DNA of 64,000 bases from an uncultured Aquimarina sp. (GTDB lineage: Bacteria; Bacteroidota; Bacteroidia; Flavobacteriales; Flavobacteriaceae): positions 238,686 through 302,685 of the forward strand of contig CANMMM010000002.1 in the NCBI GenBank assembly GCA_947498935.1, given 5' to 3'. Shown in pieces: positions 55,401 through 62,773 of this stretch. The notes under the pieces were generated by a model. It was given only the letters and a program-made list of their open reading frames with translations. It searched no databases and had not been told where the DNA came from. Position numbers and translations under genes: made by a program. How positions within the stretch are numbered: the first letter of the stretch is position 1; each line of letters begins with the position of its first letter.

Positions 55401-58147
55401 ATCAGAGGCGCTTGATCCAATGCAAAAGGCAGAGACTGTTCTGCTATAATACCTGCATCTATATTTTCTTTAGTATCACCGCGTACATCTAGATAGTTCA
55501 ATGTCGTATTCAATACCTCCATATCCATTACATATTGACATAGCATGCCCGTGCTATCTATCCTAAAACACGTGCGTAGTATCTCATGTCGCTCTAGCAC
55601 CAACGCAAAAGCACGCTGAAAAACTGCAATATCCAGTACACCTTCTAATGCTACGCCCCCTGCCATATTATAGGCTTTATTACCACCTTCTAACTGGCTT
55701 AGTACCCAAATACGGTGTTGCGATGGCGTCAATGGATACCCATCTGACACCGCTGCTTTAGGAATCGATATATACGTATTTTGGGTAATGGTATTCGCGA
55801 TACTTTGAATTACAGGAGTATCAAAAAAATCTTGGTAACTAATACTACCATTCAGGCGTTTATACACTTGATTGATCACCTGTCCGATCATCAGACTATG
55901 CCCTCCTAACTCAAAGAAATTGTCCTGTACTCCTATTTTCTCTACACCTAATACTTCTTTCCATATGGCTACTAAAGCTACTTCTGTATCAGTCGTAGGT
56001 GCTACATACGCGGTACGAACGCTAGGTGTAGTATAAGTAACTGCTAGTCGTTTTCGATCCACCTTGCCATTAGGTGTTAGTGGAATCGATGTGATCGATT
56101 CATAATACATAGGAATCATATAGCTTGGCAACACCTCCTTAAGATATGCAGTAAGTTGCTCTTGATCTATCGACATTCCCCCCGTATAAAAAGCTACTAA
56201 ATGCTGATCGATGACCAATACCTCTACTTGCTTTATCGCTGCTGAATAACCAATAATAGCATGTGCTATCGCTTCCAGTTCGATACGATAGCCTCTTAAT
56301 TTTACTTGGGCATCACTACGACCTACGTATGCCAAATTACCATCAGGCATCCAGTATACAAGATCTCCTGTGTCGTACATTTTCTCACCCTCTCGATACG
56401 GATTATCGATAAATTTTGCTGCTGTTAACGACGGTTTATTCAAGTACCCTTTCGATACACCAGCCCCTGCAAGGTAAAGCCGTCCTGTAACCCCCACAGG
56501 TACTAGCTTCATATGCACATCCAGAACATATACCTGTGTATTCGGTAGTGGCTTGCCTATAGGAATAGCAGCCGTATATATTTTATCTTTTGTTAATCGG
56601 TATGCTGTACTATAAGTAGTATCTTCTGATGGACCATATAAATTACGAACTTCGATATTCGTTGTAGCCAGTCTATTGGCTATATCTACAGGAAACACCT
56701 CTCCTGCTAAGTTCACAATCGTTACTTTCTCTAAACTGACCTCACTATCCAGTAAATAACGCATACTAGAAGGCACCGTATTGATCAAAATTCCTTCATC
56801 TTCGGTAATCGTACTAGGTATCGCTAATGCATCCGTGAGGATACGAATTGATTTTCCCACAGACAGCGGATAAAATAGTTCGTATATCGACAGGTCAAAA
56901 CAATACGATGTAGCTGCATACGCTCTTTGGAATTTTGTACTATCAAACGTCTGTTGCGCCCAACCTATCATCGCTACCGCATTGCGATGCGTGATCAAAA
57001 CTCCTTTTGGATTTCCTGTAGTACCCGAAGTATAAATCACATAGGCCACATCTGTAACCAATGATCTTGGTGGAATAGCCTTGGTACTGTATTGCGCTGC
57101 GACCTGTTCAAAATCATCTACTATCGCTCTATCTATGACCAATTGCACTCCACTATCCTGCTCTATATATGCAATTCGCTGAGGTGGATATTGCATATCA
57201 ATCGGCACATACGCAGCTCCCGATTTTAGGACACCTAGTAATACCACTAATAATTGCTCCGTACGTGCAATCTTTACACCTAATAGATGCTGTGGTTGCA
57301 CTTCATATCTGTGCATTAGATACGCAGCAAACTGATTCGCTTTCTTATTGAGCTCATCATAGGTCAAGGTACGATCGCCATAGACCACGGCAGTGTGATG
57401 TGGAGCGTTTATGACTTGATCTTCAAACAACCCATGTAAGGTGGTAACTGGAATGGGTATAGCAGATACTTGCGATCTAGCGAGTAATGCTGTTCTATCA
57501 GATGCTGTAATAATAGGAATTCGAGTCGTGAGCTCCGTTACATAGTTTTCTAAGCCTAGTAACCAATCTTGATATGCTGCTACTACTTGACGAGCCATTT
57601 CTGGAGCAATAAACGCTTCGTCAAATAGCAGTTGTATCGTCAATCCCTCTGCTGTTTTCTGTATCCACATTACACATGGAGTAGACTGGAGTAACGCTGT
57701 ATCAATAGCTGTATCCGTGTAGAAGAAACTACACGCAGCATACCGACTAAACTCATCCCCTTGCACCAGAGCAGTATCATATTTTGAATACTTGTATACT
57801 TCTTGTATTTCTTCTTTTACCGTTTGCAAATACATTTTAAAAGACTGATCGACTACCGAAGGTATTTTTAATAACAATGGAACCGTATCACTCCCCATTT
57901 TTGATGTATACATCAATCCCTCTACACACCCAAAACGATGTAATAATGCACTGTAAATCGTAAGTAAAATGGTATACTCTGCAATAGCAGTAGCTCCACT
58001 TAATTTAGAAAAATATAGAAGTTCTTCCTCTGTAATTGTTTTTGTTATCACCGTTTTATCGGCAGTAGTGGTTACAGTTATTTTAGGAATATCATTAATT
58101 TTTGCTAACCAATAATTAGTTGCTATTTTTTGATGAATGTGTGTCAA
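49412..58147 (-). CDS. Trimodular NRPS, predicted Ala-Orn-Gly, with half a condensation domain at its N-terminus
   Basis: 2911 residues, the first and largest gene of the locus. About 225 N-terminal residues resemble only the C-terminal lobe of a condensation domain; no HHxxxDG motif is present, which suits an initiating module. Then A1 (A3 near 372, code DLYTNALTYK, Ala-like), T1 (FFELGGHSLMIG near 752), C (HHSIGDGWS near 934), A2 (A3 near 1412, code DVGEIGTIDK, close to ornithine codes DVGEIGSIDK), T2 (FFALGGHSLKITRL near 1796), C (HHIISDGWS near 1992), A3 (A3 YIIYTSGSTGAPKG near 2469, code DILQLGMIWK, Gly-like), T3 (FFELGGHSLTATKL near 2849). No epimerase or thioesterase. Codes were read by hand against GrsA and need checking. 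Confidence 0.94.
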   Translation of the reverse strand: MTHIHQKIATNYWLAKINDIPKITVTTTADKTVITKTITEEELLYFSKLSGATAIAEYTILLTIYSALLHRFGCVEGLMYTSKMGSDTVPLLLKIPSVVDQSFKMYLQTVKEEIQEVYKYSKYDTALVQGDEFSRYAACSFFYTDTAIDTALLQSTPCVMWIQKTAEGLTIQLLFDEAFIAPEMARQVVAAYQDWLLGLENYVTELTTRIPIITASDRTALLARSQVSAIPIPVTTLHGLFEDQVINAPHHTAVVYGDRTLTYDELNKKANQFAAYLMHRYEVQPQHLLGVKIARTEQLLVVLLGVLKSGAAYVPIDMQYPPQRIAYIEQDSGVQLVIDRAIVDDFEQVAAQYSTKAIPPRSLVTDVAYVIYTSGTTGNPKGVLITHRNAVAMIGWAQQTFDSTKFQRAYAATSYCFDLSIYELFYPLSVGKSIRILTDALAIPSTITEDEGILINTVPSSMRYLLDSEVSLEKVTIVNLAGEVFPVDIANRLATTNIEVRNLYGPSEDTTYSTAYRLTKDKIYTAAIPIGKPLPNTQVYVLDVHMKLVPVGVTGRLYLAGAGVSKGYLNKPSLTAAKFIDNPYREGEKMYDTGDLVYWMPDGNLAYVGRSDAQVKLRGYRIELEAIAHAIIGYSAAIKQVEVLVIDQHLVAFYTGGMSIDQEQLTAYLKEVLPSYMIPMYYESITSIPLTPNGKVDRKRLAVTYTTPSVRTAYVAPTTDTEVALVAIWKEVLGVEKIGVQDNFFELGGHSLMIGQVINQVYKRLNGSISYQDFFDTPVIQSIANTITQNTYISIPKAAVSDGYPLTPSQHRIWVLSQLEGGNKAYNMAGGVALEGVLDIAVFQRAFALVLERHEILRTCFRIDSTGMLCQYVMDMEVLNTTLNYLDVRGDTKENIDAGIIAEQSLPFALDQAPLIRATVLRATHNIQLVSLVMHHSIGDGWSIALLTKELMANYKALQKDATYTPVPLAIQYKDYAVWHQVQKDTVSYQESEAYWLTQLRGTLPVLELPSFKKRPAVQNYEGKTCTHRFEGDFLEQLYAVSKRYQTTLFMSLLAGVKGLLHAYTGQKDMIIGTPVAGREHPDIEDQVGLYLNTLAIRTQFEDAMSFEDLLLIQKAQLLASYAHQQYPFDALVAALDLKRDTSRSALFDVMVVLQNQEQLQLANSNADMPKGIQIREYPLARTTAQLDLSFTFLEKESSLVLEIEYNTSIYDQGWITTLFSHFEQWMRQAIAQPKKSIAGIRYITDQEVNTLLTVFNTPISTVVTHQDMVSIFEAQVARAPQEVAVVHTTTSMTYDVLNKRANQLAHYLRDKYQLQPDDLIAIKLPKNEAVLSTIFGILKAGAAYVPIDIQYPADRIAYIEKDSHARLCIDTAFLAQFEKERSAYSEANVVHEGTLADRLAYVIYTSGTTGTPKGVMVTHRNVVSIHEAWKTAFEFDAFQINLLQLASVSFDVFVGDICRSLLNGGTMVLPTDDSKLDPAALYALMQQYKISIFEGTPGLLIPLLEYIQANRLPHDFLKRIIFGSDSFGNDVFIKIKRQFEVGDTRVLNTYGVTETTIDATYYDGCDTEMQGTTPIGKPFSNTSIYILNSEKQLVPVGVYGELHIGGAGVSKGYYQRTTLTEQKFITIDAADSKVYATGDIARWLPDGTIAFLGRTDHQVKIRGYRIELGEIENVLNQYSDQLQQAVVAVQQIQEEKTLVAYYVAATMIDKAALKAYVATQVPAYMVPVYFVQLTAMPLTPNGKIDKAALPSVAQSDTIKELYIAPQTDTEKQLLSIWQEILEDDVIGVTDDFFALGGHSLKITRLSNEMTKVFGKKLSFNDLFLHTTIAAQAALLEATAVAGFQPIEKVADQEYYPVSSAQQRLWVLSQFQGSSVAYNMPGVFELKGAINIHYLQQAFDTLIARHEILRTRFVQQPSGAVVQQVLSAADQAFALQTPTAGMVMDTQAIQGYVQQELQHRFELQNECLLRASILPVAKDTYTLVVVLHHIISDGWSVALFTQELFASYASYIQQIPQELKPLEIQYKDYAVWEQAQLHTPLYTAALAYWKERFAGSIPVLDLPYKQSRPRQRTYAGKQHTITFSDTTYQAFKAFCVEQEGTLFMGVLTVVKVLLHRYTNQEDISIGTPIAGRTHIQLQNQLGVYINTLALRTQFSGTDDLMAVLQKVKETTKGALMHQSYPFDHLVDALQIPRDVGRNPLFDVMVTLQDTAEETKAYQTIDGLAIREVSLLEEVTSKFDLDFVFEEREGTLALHLVYNTDLFASDFIQTLCAQCMLLMDQSITHAVRPIHQLDLFTPQQTEAILALGTGSQQSLEDTATFLDAIAHWEQTTPMAIAVRDSKRQYTYAELGQQSDQIAAYIDTAVAATATTIGVVLNRSVDTIAILLGIIKSGKAYIPLDPTFPMERLRYIVTHSQTTTLICDPAYAYFDSESVHTITTDQLLQESAKLTVDHYSFAPMATDTAYIIYTSGSTGAPKGVEVGHRSLLNFLRSIRTTMRMQPTDTLYAVTTYSFDISILEFFVPLVSGASVFIASNETLGVTQEVIDEIATVQPTMIQATPSFFQLLYNAGWQGSSSSTILCGGDTLSEALADRLLTSCHALWNMYGPTETTIWSSVKQITSAAEAISIGRALDNTTLLVLGTHKELLPRGAQGVLHIAGAGLAKGYYRDQAMTATKFIPNPYGKGLMYDTGDVVQWGTNGELLFLGRNDHQVKIRGYRIELGDIEAQLHLLPTIEQAVVIAKKDGVGASFLVAFYTAPTRIEVAALKQHLKAVVPAYMIPSAFVHITDFPLTPNKKVDRKTLAAMDAQMDVTETYIEPVTPIEKEIAQLWSELLGIQKISKDAQFFELGGHSLTATKLVSSIQEAFGVQLTLDKLFEHTTIEDQAALVENTQLIHKITHKETTENTFESFTV

Positions 58148-58165
58148 CGTATCGTAGGGTTTAGT

Positions 58166-58235
58166 GAAGTGGTTTTAACTTTTTGCAATCTTTGAGGTCT
58201 ACAGGACTGCTGTACAATAAAAAATTTCTGCATCT
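58166..58235 (+). repeat. Dispersed repeat family 1, copy E (left half only)
   Basis: Begins GAAGTGGTTTTAACTTTTTGCAATC and stops at CTGCATC, where family 2 copy 7 starts without a gap. It ends 20 bases upstream of the trimodular NRPS start. Confidence 0.65.
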
Positions 58236-58324
58236 GGGCGTTACCACAAGGGTCGGGCTATCCATTGCAATTCCTCGCTCCTCCTCACGTCGGGCTGTGG
58301 GATTTCCATTCCTATCCCTAACGC
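58236..58324 (+). repeat. Dispersed repeat family 2, copy 7
   Basis: GGGCGTTACCACAAGGGTCGGGCT start, CCTATCCCTAACGC end. It lies upstream of the first NRPS gene and replaces the right half of family 1 copy E. Confidence 0.9.
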
Positions 58325-59510
58325 AAGTATTTCGTTTCTAAAATAGTACAGTATTATACCAAACAGCTATACTATTTATAATGAGCCAATAATTTTCTGT
58401 ACAGTAGTTATATTCGTTTTAATCTTGTTACAAGTGTCATAAAGAATATAGTATAGTGTATCATAGTTACTATGGTATTATAGCTACCTTATTTGTAACT
58501 AATTAATGACAAATCGATAAACAATATAGTCTATAAAGTGAAGTACTATTACTTAGTGAGATCGATGAGAAGAAATACATGTTGAGTTTATTTTAAGAGA
58601 TTGATATTATAAGAGTGGTAATAGACTTTTGTATGATGTGCTATAAAACGATTTTTTGCACTCACATTTTGCAATTTTTGAGTTTCGCAGCATTGCTATG
58701 CAACAAAAAACACTGCATTTGATCATAAAACATCAATTGTAGCCGAAATCAAAAAAAGTGTACACCTATTATAGTATCTAAATGTTACGTAATCTATATG
58801 GTGTACCAAAATATGGATTCAGAGGAATGAATCAAACAGGGCTTCGCCTCCTACACTCCCAATATCAGTTTTCCAAATCGAGAAGTGTATGTTTTGATGA
58901 ACCTAGTACTCATCAAATAAAAGAAATGTCATCATGCTATATTTAATAACAAAACATCTGCTCTGTGTAAATACAACAACAGTAACACAACCTTATATAT
59001 TTAAAAAAAATACAATAAAGAAGTAATACTATTACGGTTAAACAAAGGTAATACCTCTGTATTGCTGCGGAAAATTACACTTTTCTCAAAAATAAACAAG
59101 TTAAAGAAAACACTAAAATCTCCAAAAATAACAATTTGTTATCTTTTTGTTATTTTTACATCTCTTCATCATCTCAAACAACTTTCTAACTATCAAAAAT
59201 TTACTAAACCCACACTATTTATTTTGTACTAGTAAGATTTCAATCTACCTACTATGTTACCAAATCATTAAAATTCCCTCTGCTTCTTCTTTTTTACATA
59301 GCACTCATCAGAAAGCTTTCTATAGTCCTACACACTAGTTTTTACTGCTATATTAACATAGCGTTTCAACCAAACTTTATCATTGAGGTGTACAAAATTT
59401 TCTTTTGAAGTATATTAGAAGCTTATAGACAATCTCTTCACCTATAGCAACTACCACATCTGTCATTTTTTTTTATACATAATCATACCTAAACTCTGTA
59501 TGTTTGTGGT
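58325..59510. other. Long AT-rich non-coding region upstream of the NRPS locus
   Basis: No convincing gene in about 1.2 kb. It must contain the divergent promoters of the NRPS locus and of the 2OG oxygenase gene. Family 1 copy F lies in it. A TATGTTTG that fits the TAnnTTTG box is at 59499-59506, only four bases before the oxygenase ATG, so the box would imply a leaderless mRNA or is chance. Confidence 0.5.
58664..58766 (+). repeat. Dispersed repeat family 1, copy F
   Basis: TTTTGCAATTTTTGAGTTTCGCAGCATTGCTATGCAAC core, then TTTGATCATAAAACATC and the right end GAAATCAAAAAAAGTGTACACC. Confidence 0.75.
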
Positions 59511-61766
59511 ATGCAGAAAAAAACACAATCTATCGTAGAGTTATTACAAAGTATCAAAGGTAATGGTACATTTGCAGTTTCTGGAACAACGAATTTGATC
59601 ATACCTGGCCTCAGAATAGATGGAGTTGGAGAAGTGAGCTTCCCTTTAAACGTCAACCAGATTCAATCTATAATTGATGTATCTCACAAAGCTCCTTTTG
59701 GAAAAGGTAGCGAAACAATTTATGATGATTCGGTACGTAATGTATGGGAAATAGATGCTAAATCAATTTCTTTTCATAATCCAGAATGGCTTCCTTTGAT
59801 GAACTCCATTGTCAATCAAGCAAAAAAAGGACTTGGTTTTGAAAAACAAAATACTGTACAAGCTAACCTGTATAAACTTTTAATTTATGAATCAGGTAGT
59901 TTCTTCTTACCTCATAAAGATTCTGAAAAAGAAACAGGAATGTTTGGCACCTTAGTCATTGGATTACCTAGCAAACATACTGGAGGCGAATTGAAAGTAA
60001 GCTTTGACAACAGAACTCAAATAGTTGATTTTTCAGCAGCACACAACACTTATAAATTTCCCTTTACTGCTTTTTTTGCAGATTGCGAACACGAAATTAA
60101 ACCTGTCACATCAGGCTTTAGAATCTGCCTTGTATATAATTTATTGAGTACTAATTCTAATCTACAAATAAAAAGTACTGCATTTAGCTTACAACAACAT
60201 AAAATAGCAGATATCTTAAACTCCTCAGAGCAAGAATTTAAAGAACTTCCAAAAGCTATTTTGCTAGGTCATGAGTACACCCCTACCAATTTCTCATTAG
60301 CAAATTTAAAAGGTCATGATAAACCAAGAGCCGAAGCATTATTAGGCGCCGCTGAAAAAGCAGGTTATTATGCACAATTGGCATTGGTAACACATTATCA
60401 AAATGGTCAATTAGAAGCTGATTATGATTATTACAATAATTACAACAGATATAATCACGGACCAGAAATAGATGGTACAATGGGAGAGGTGTATGATGAA
60501 TACACCTATATAGAACATTGGAATGGCGATTACCCTGGATTAGAAGATTTATATCTAGAAAATAAAGAGATCATTACCGATCTTAATCTAGGAGAAGGAG
60601 AACCTACAGAGAAAGAAGAAGAAGGGTTTACCGGCAATGCTGGAATGACTATAGAATACTGGTATCATTATGGAGCAGTTGTTCTATGGCCTAAAAGCAA
60701 ACATATTTCTATTCTTAAAAATAGACCGCTGAGCAATCAATTGGAATGGTTAGCATACTATATGAAGAAAATTCAAATCCCAAATTCTAAATATATCCAT
60801 AACATTAGGGAGCTTATTATAGGTTTTTCTAAAACGAATTGTGATTTCGAACAGCGCAGCAGCCTAGATTTTAGCATCCTTGCTATAGCCATATGCTATA
60901 TTGATGATGAAACAATCACAGCTAAATTAAATAATACATTAAGCAAAGTATTTGATAATATCAACCCTGAAAGCTGGTGTGCCTTACTTGAAAAATATGG
61001 CATGAACGTCTTTAAAGAAGTATTTGTTGCAATAGAAAATTCTAAAAACCTTTATCAGATAGGTCATCTAATACATATTCTCAAAAAGATGGTACAAAAG
61101 AAAACAGATCTTAATCCTTTACTCAAAGCACAGCTAGATTTCATACCAAACTATATTCATACAGATGACATTCAAAACATATCAGATTTATATGTATACG
61201 AAGAAGAAAATTATGCTTTTGAAAGAACTGAAGTTGCGATTCGTCTAATACAAGATATTTTGATGTTGAGTACTTATAAAGATAATGACGCTAATTGGAT
61301 CAATAAGACATCAAAGCAGATCACAAAATCTTTATCAAGAAAATACCTTAATAAGGTTTTATCAAAAGTTTTATTAGACTCAAATCATAAAACTCCTTTA
61401 TTTTACAACATTAGAGAGGTATGCACAAAAGAATTATCTAAAAAAACAACTAAAAAACCACAACCTCCCAGTAATTGGACTAGAAAAATCCCTAATTCAA
61501 AGCGAAATGCTAGTGTTTGGGAAATGCTATCCGCTTTTTTAAATTCTCCTGTAGATGCTGTGTATGAATATAAAGCTAATCAACAATTAAGAGAAAAAGT
61601 AAAAGATGCAATTAACAATGTAACTATTGATCTAAAAACTGAAACTATTGAAAAAGGTAGGCCATATACTTTAAAAATCACCAAAACCCAAAAAGAATAT
61701 AAGAAACTACTAAAGTACTGGCACGAAGACAAAATGCTTTTAGAGGAGTTAGAGAAAATTGGTTAA
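59511..61766 (+). CDS. Large protein with an N-terminal 2OG-Fe(II) oxygenase domain
   Basis: 751 residues. The first 230 residues form a prolyl-hydroxylase-like double-stranded helix domain: LLIYESGSFFLPHKDSE (HxD iron ligands), GTLVIGLPSKHTGGEL, CEHEIKPVTSGFRICLVYNL (second His and the Arg that holds 2-oxoglutarate). The remaining 500 residues are mostly helical, with an acidic patch (GEGEPTEKEEEGF) and no domain I recognise. The same architecture occurs as a hypothetical '2OG-Fe(II) oxygenase' in scattered bacteria. Substrate is unknown. It is divergent from the NRPS locus and more AT-rich; a role in tailoring the peptide is possible but unsupported. Confidence 0.75.
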   Translation: MQKKTQSIVELLQSIKGNGTFAVSGTTNLIIPGLRIDGVGEVSFPLNVNQIQSIIDVSHKAPFGKGSETIYDDSVRNVWEIDAKSISFHNPEWLPLMNSIVNQAKKGLGFEKQNTVQANLYKLLIYESGSFFLPHKDSEKETGMFGTLVIGLPSKHTGGELKVSFDNRTQIVDFSAAHNTYKFPFTAFFADCEHEIKPVTSGFRICLVYNLLSTNSNLQIKSTAFSLQQHKIADILNSSEQEFKELPKAILLGHEYTPTNFSLANLKGHDKPRAEALLGAAEKAGYYAQLALVTHYQNGQLEADYDYYNNYNRYNHGPEIDGTMGEVYDEYTYIEHWNGDYPGLEDLYLENKEIITDLNLGEGEPTEKEEEGFTGNAGMTIEYWYHYGAVVLWPKSKHISILKNRPLSNQLEWLAYYMKKIQIPNSKYIHNIRELIIGFSKTNCDFEQRSSLDFSILAIAICYIDDETITAKLNNTLSKVFDNINPESWCALLEKYGMNVFKEVFVAIENSKNLYQIGHLIHILKKMVQKKTDLNPLLKAQLDFIPNYIHTDDIQNISDLYVYEEENYAFERTEVAIRLIQDILMLSTYKDNDANWINKTSKQITKSLSRKYLNKVLSKVLLDSNHKTPLFYNIREVCTKELSKKTTKKPQPPSNWTRKIPNSKRNASVWEMLSAFLNSPVDAVYEYKANQQLREKVKDAINNVTIDLKTETIEKGRPYTLKITKTQKEYKKLLKYWHEDKMLLEELEKIG

Positions 61767-61837
61767 TCTTATTTTTTTTTAAAGAATACGAAATATATAC
61801 CTGATCAAGAAAAACAACGATTTACAGCACTATAACT

Positions 61838-61925
61838 GCGTTAGGGATAGCAGAGGAAATCCCGCAGTACGACGTGAGGAGTGCGAGGAATTGGAACGAA
61901 TAGCCCGACCCTTGTGGTAACGCCC
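61838..61925 (-). repeat. Dispersed repeat family 2, copy 8
   Basis: GCGTTAGGGATAGCAGAGG start and GTGGTAACGCCC end. It is the rightmost copy, in the 434-base gap between the oxygenase and GNAT genes, where I see no gene. Confidence 0.88.
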
Positions 61926-62032
61926 AAATAACGAACAAACCCAAAAATTTGTGGAGTGCAGCGCTGAGCTTTTGGTAAAAGTGGGACTATTTCCATTTCT
62001 ATCGTATCTTTGTATAGTACTGAGCACATATT

Positions 62033-62081
62033 GGGTTATGAGTTAATATTTTATGTTTCGCAACACAAATACTCATAACCC
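62033..62081 (+). terminator. Inverted repeat with T run after the 2OG oxygenase gene
   Basis: Arms 62033-62043 and 62071-62081 (GGGTTATGAGT / ACTCATAACCC), a 27-base loop, then TTTTAT. It may be a terminator, though it is 270 bases past the oxygenase stop and the loop is long. Confidence 0.4.
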
Positions 62082-62091
62082 TTTTATATGC

Positions 62092-62115
62092 TCAAAAAAG
62101 TTTAAATCACTTCAT
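62092..62115 (+). repeat. Dispersed repeat family 1, right-end fragment
   Basis: AAAAAAGTTTAAATCACTTCATT resembles only the family's right end; about 85 bases upstream of the GNAT start. Confidence 0.45.
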
Positions 62116-62200
62116 TCTTAAATAAGACTCAAAAAACAGAAGAGATTATAAATTTAATATCAGAAAATATTCAAATAATACTTCTAAAATTATATTCCTA

Positions 62201-62773
62201 ATGAGAGGAGCTACTTTAAATGATAAAAAAAGAATAGTGGATATCATTTCTTCTTCTTTTGATCAAAACAAATCCATTAACTATGTAATTAAACAAGATG
62301 AAAAAAGATACCAGAGAATAAAATTACTTATCGAATATTCCTTTTTTTATGGAATGAAATTTGGTAAAGTATATATCTCTAATGATAATAAAGCTGCTTG
62401 TATAGTCTTGTTCCCTAACAAAAAGAAAGTTACTATAGAGTCTATTTTATGGGATTTAAAGTTAGCAATAAAATGTATAGGTCTTAAAAGAGTCCCTGCC
62501 GTAATGAAACGTGAGAGTTTAGTAAAAAAAAATCATCCTAAAGAAGATTTTATTCACTTATGGTATATAGGAGTAGATCCTAAGTATCAAAATCAAAGAA
62601 TAGGGAGTAATCTTTTGAAAAAAGTCCTTATTGAAGACACCTCTAAACCTTATTATTTAGAAACTTCAACATTATCAAATTTAACATTTTATCAAAAAAT
62701 TGGTTTTAAAATTATTAATAAAATAGATTTGGGTTACAAATTGTTCGTAATGAAAAAAGAAGCGAATGTTTAA
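62201..62773 (+). CDS. GNAT-family N-acetyltransferase
   Basis: 190 residues. The acetyl-CoA loop is YQNQRIGSNLLKKVLIED within LWYIGVDPKYQNQRIG, and the end TSTLSNLTFYQKIGFKII is the typical GNAT C-terminus. The N-terminal half (about 100 residues) is helical and basic. Substrate unknown. Its last codons overlap the start of the next gene by eight bases, so the two are translated together. It is not close to the ArsN-like GNAT of the NRPS locus. Confidence 0.85.
   Translation: MRGATLNDKKRIVDIISSSFDQNKSINYVIKQDEKRYQRIKLLIEYSFFYGMKFGKVYISNDNKAACIVLFPNKKKVTIESILWDLKLAIKCIGLKRVPAVMKRESLVKKNHPKEDFIHLWYIGVDPKYQNQRIGSNLLKKVLIEDTSKPYYLETSTLSNLTFYQKIGFKIINKIDLGYKLFVMKKEANV

Noticed and set aside
58800..58945. 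Possible decayed coding remnant in the NRPS upstream region
   Set aside because: Short frames with several stops and no recognisable motif; not enough to call a pseudogene.
61830..62029. Two small minus-strand open frames
   Set aside because: They run over family 2 copy 8 and differ only by frame; typical repeat-derived frames.
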